Source of the DNA: Phascolarctobacterium sp. | Lineage (GTDB): Bacteria; Bacillota; Negativicutes; Acidaminococcales; Acidaminococcaceae | Assembly: GCA_019417125.1 (NCBI GenBank) | Contig: DXVZ01000168.1 | Location: 1-15,714, forward strand | Direction: 5' to 3' | Length of the DNA stretch: 15,714 bases | Shown here: positions 13,913-15,714 of the stretch, in pieces | How the letters are laid out: each line of letters begins with the position of its first letter | Numbering within the stretch: the stretch's first letter is position 1 | Translations under genes and position numbers: made by a program | The notes under the pieces: generated by a model | The model's input: the letters and a program-made list of their open reading frames with translations, nothing else | Databases searched by the model: none | What the model was told of the DNA's origin: nothing

Positions 13913-14219
13913 GGGAATACTGCCCCACAGGCGGGATTTGCCCACAACGGATACAACTATGGCGGGACGGATTGAACAAGTCTATATAGCAATCATTACT
14001 TTTACTACTCGTATTGACCGTTTCACAAGTTTGCGCACTGGCGCATTTCAGTTAAGGAGTAACCAACTTATAAAATTTGAGCTTTTAACTCAATCAATAG
14101 GACTGCAAAGCAGTCAACCGGCAGTGGACCCGGCTGTCCGTATGGCCTTAACTCCCTGCGGAGTGGTCCGAAATAATTGCTTTGAAAAGACTTTCAAGGC
14201 ATCCTCTCAAATTGTTAAA

Positions 14220-14249
14220 ATTGTAACATGCTTAAATTTTATCTGTCAA
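14220..14249 (-). promoter_or_regulatory. Promoter of the polyamine operon
   Basis: On the minus strand TTGACA (14249-14244) and TACAAT (14225-14220) are 18 bp apart (17 bp if TTACAA is taken). It begins 8 nt after the stop codon of the upstream gene, so the operon has its own start near 14213. Confidence 0.72.
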
Positions 14250-14256
14250 GCTTTTT

Positions 14257-14634
14257 TCAGCGGTATTTTTGAATCGGGCGCAAAATTTCCGTGTGCAGCC
14301 CGTCCGCATCCTTCAGCATTACGTTAACCGCCCACACAGCGTGCCCGGCGTCATCCTTAACACGCGCCGCCTGCAAAAAAGGCCCGTCCTTAAAACGCAA
14401 AAGCCCCTCCAGCTCCAAAAGCAGCGCCAAATCCAGGCGCTTCCACGCCGTTATGTGCCGCTCGTCCAGGTACACCGTTGCCATAATCAGCTCATCCATG
14501 CACCAGCACTCCAGGCGGTAAGGCCTGCCGTCGCTGAACGTTCCCTTGGCAAAGCCAATGTCCAGCACGCCCTCATCATTCGGCTCGCGCGCCGATATAA
14601 TATAATTACTGCGGTTTGGTTCGATAAATTCCAT
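14257..14634 (-). CDS. Conserved-looking hypothetical protein (125 aa)
   Basis: 125 residues, not recognised. ATG 14634 has CGGAG nine bases upstream. It is acidic and beta-rich in appearance with no signal peptide or membrane segment: MEFIEPNRSNYIISAREPND at the start, a strand-like middle (LECWCMDELIMATVYLDE), a helix (LALLLELEGLL) and WAVNVMLKDADGLHTEIL near the end. The composition and codon use match the polyamine genes, so it belongs to the chromosome rather than to the mobile part. It begins 13 nt after the regulator gene and is probably co-transcribed with it, which suggests a shared process. No function is proposed. Confidence 0.72.
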   Translation of the reverse strand: MEFIEPNRSNYIISAREPNDEGVLDIGFAKGTFSDGRPYRLECWCMDELIMATVYLDERHITAWKRLDLALLLELEGLLRFKDGPFLQAARVKDDAGHAVWAVNVMLKDADGLHTEILRPIQKYR

Positions 14635-14647
14635 TGTTCACGCTCCG

Positions 14648-15448
14648 TTACTTATATTGGCTGAGGATTTTTTTGCAGTACTTTTTAAACTCCTTGCGGC
14701 GGTACGAAGGCTCACTTAATTTTACGCCGCTGCCCCACTTTATAAGCTGCACATAAAAATCCTCGTTAATTACAGCCAGCGCTTTAATAACAGCGCCGCT
14801 GCTTTTGGCTTTTACAATCTGCGCCTGCGCGCCGAAGTAATTAAGCACGGCATCTTGTAAATCCGCGCTGCATTTCAGTTCGATGGTTTCGGCAGCGCCA
14901 TCATCTTTACCGCCGCCGGCACTGGCTGCTTCGCCGCCTTCGGCAGCTGCGGCTTTTTCTTCTTCCGCAGCAGCTTTTTCTTCTGCCGCGCCAGCTTCCT
15001 GCTGCGCTGCTGGCGTAGCTTCCTGCGTAAGCAGTTCGGCTGCCTGCGCTGCTTCCGGCGTTTCATCCGCACCGCGGGCAAGCGCTTCCATTACGGCTGC
15101 CGCCTCGTACCTGCTTAAAAAGCCGCACAACCCCTGCATAATAACATCAGCGTCCGGTTCGCCCGCCGCTTGCAGCGCCCTGCCTATTTTAAGCACAGCG
15201 TCAGCGTCCGGCACGCGCCCCACCAGCTTGTAGCTGTTAGAACGCCCGCGCACCGTGGCAATATCCATGCCGGTGCCGCGCAGCACCTCCATATCGTCAT
15301 ACAGGCTTTTGCGCTCGGCGGCAATGCCCAGCTCCGCCAGTTTTTCCGCCAGCCCGGCAATGGTAATGCCGTGTTCAGCGTCGGTTTCTGCCGTTAAAAT
15401 TTTTTGCAAATATAATAATTTAGCTTTTTGGTTGCTTTGTTTGGCCAT
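14648..15448 (-). CDS. WYL-family-like transcriptional regulator with low-complexity linker
   Basis: 266 residues from ATG 15448, which has AGGTG six bases upstream; the frame opens seven codons earlier at a TTG, but that stretch contains the ribosome-binding site. Residues 1-77 form a DeoR/HTH_11-type winged helix (KAKLLYLQKILTAETDAEHG, then AEKLAELGI, RKSLYDDMEVLRGTGMDI) like the N-terminus of WYL regulators. Residues 80-125 are helical. Residues about 128-186 are an Ala/Glu/Gly/Lys-rich low-complexity linker. The C-terminus (IELKCSADLQDAVLNYFG, then FYVQLIKWGSGVKLSEPS, YRRKEFKKYCKKILSQYK) resembles the WYL C-terminal extension. No clear W-Y-L core is seen, so the ligand part may be lost or diverged. 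It is probably autoregulated. Confidence 0.75.
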   Translation of the reverse strand: MAKQSNQKAKLLYLQKILTAETDAEHGITIAGLAEKLAELGIAAERKSLYDDMEVLRGTGMDIATVRGRSNSYKLVGRVPDADAVLKIGRALQAAGEPDADVIMQGLCGFLSRYEAAAVMEALARGADETPEAAQAAELLTQEATPAAQQEAGAAEEKAAAEEEKAAAAEGGEAASAGGGKDDGAAETIELKCSADLQDAVLNYFGAQAQIVKAKSSGAVIKALAVINEDFYVQLIKWGSGVKLSEPSYRRKEFKKYCKKILSQYK

Positions 15449-15522
15449 TTTTAACACCTGCCAATGCAATGTAATTATTATTTACTTATTTAGCTATCTT
15501 TTTAATATTACCTGCCTGCGGC

Positions 15523-15558
15523 GGCAAAATTTTACATTAAACACTGTTTAATTTTGCC
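15523..15558. repeat. Nested inverted repeat upstream of the regulator gene
   Basis: GGCAAAATT (15523-15531) and AATTTTGCC (15550-15558) are exact complements, and within them ATTAAAC/GTTTAAT (15536-15552) pair around three bases. It lies about 75 nt upstream of the regulator start with no T run after it, so a protein-binding operator is the likelier reading. The region also holds a TAATAT -10-like box on the minus strand near 15505-15510. Confidence 0.5.
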
Positions 15559-15693
15559 AGCTTTAAATTACAAAGGCAAGCCAGTTTTTTTATTTGCTGC
15601 TGCCAAAAACGTCTGTAAAAAAGCAGCTACAATTTACATTGATACGGTTTAATTAATGTTAGTTGTAATTATTTTAAATAGATTCAAATATAT

Positions 15694-15714
15694 TTTGTAT
15701 ACGATATATACAAA
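15694..15714. repeat. TTTGTATA/TATACAAA inverted repeat at the window edge
   Basis: An 8-bp exact inverted repeat with five bases between, in AT-rich DNA upstream of the regulator gene. It ends at the last base of the window, so it may be longer. It resembles an operator, and has the same TGTATA half-site as the palindrome at 5727-5744. Confidence 0.4.

Larger units (their letters stand above)
13805..14213 (-). promoter_or_regulatory. Long structured 5' leader of the polyamine operon (candidate riboswitch/attenuator)
   Basis: About 410 nt lie between the predicted transcription start and speA. The 5' half can fold into a branched domain: an 8-bp closing stem (14146-14153 with 14050-14057, AGTTAAGG/CCTTAACT) enclosing three hairpins at 14115-14136 (CAGCCGG/CCGGTTG), 14101-14115 (GACTGC/GCAGTC, exact) and 14077-14093 (TTGAG/CTCAA). 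Then come a TGCGC/GCGCA hairpin, C/G-rich segments near 13930-13970, the antiterminator and the terminator. No convincing leader peptide with a ribosome-binding site was found, and no known riboswitch or T-box signature is recognised. Regulation by polyamines or an amino-acid precursor is an inference from the operon. Confidence 0.55.

Noticed and set aside
13805..13945. 47-codon N-terminal extension of the arginine decarboxylase
   Set aside because: It crosses the leader terminator, starts at a GTG without a ribosome-binding site, and the family begins near the ATG at 13804, which has a strong site.
13971..14015. 14-codon basic leader peptide in the speA leader (GTG start)
   Set aside because: No ribosome-binding site, so it cannot be offered as a translated attenuator peptide.
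14047..14156. tRNA-like cloverleaf on the plus strand (with a lysine-type anticodon loop)
   Set aside because: No T-arm consensus, no D arm and an 8-bp rather than 7-bp closing stem; better read as a fold of the minus-strand leader RNA.

Overview
The window joins two kinds of DNA. Roughly the first 6.4 kb is AT-rich, has small or unfamiliar genes on both strands, uses non-ATG starts freely (TTG at 43, TTG at 2621, GTG at 4250), and carries a tyrosine recombinase. It looks like part of an integrated mobile element whose left end lies outside the window. From about 6.5 kb onward the DNA is richer in GC and holds ordinary chromosomal genes. The polyamine gene set and the style of the proteins suggest a Gram-negative-type Firmicute such as a Negativicute (Phascolarctobacterium, Acidaminococcus or Selenomonas relatives). 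That placement is an inference.

Mobile-looking part. Positions 43-1391 (+) hold the recombinase followed by two very small genes and a terminator. Facing them (1461-2621, -) is a 386-residue protein with an N-terminus resembling the ADP-ribosyltransferase domain of phage and plasmid 'polyvalent' proteins. A minus-strand cluster (4250 to 3238) encodes a Cro/CI-type regulator, a winged-helix-like protein and a second small protein sharing a helix-turn-helix tail with the first. From 4.35 to 6.17 kb I find no convincing gene. That stretch holds an orphan minus-strand terminator, direct repeats, palindromes and AT-rich DNA.

Boundary. At 6171 a near-consensus sigma-70 promoter fires rightward into about 285 nt with no good ORF but a series of hairpins ending in a terminator-like stem. 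This is the best candidate in the window for an undescribed non-coding RNA. It is followed by a second terminator and then a Bcr/CflA-type drug exporter with its own promoter (6743-7915, +).

Polyamine operon (minus strand, 13804 down to 8096). The order is arginine/lysine/ornithine decarboxylase (speA), spermidine synthase (speE), agmatinase (speB), carboxyspermidine dehydrogenase-like protein, and carboxynorspermidine/carboxyspermidine decarboxylase (nspC). Together they would turn arginine into agmatine, then putrescine, then spermidine. Both the aminopropyl-transfer route (speE, with no speD here) and the aspartate-semialdehyde/carboxyspermidine route are present. The operon has a clear promoter (14220-14249), a leader of about 410 nt with a branched fold, and an intrinsic terminator just ahead of speA whose 5' arm can pair instead with an upstream segment. 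That is the architecture of a transcription attenuator or riboswitch.

Right end. Upstream of the polyamine promoter lie an unrecognised 125-residue protein and a WYL-family-like regulator with a long Ala/Glu/Gly-rich linker (minus strand). Two strong inverted repeats lie in the DNA ahead of the regulator.
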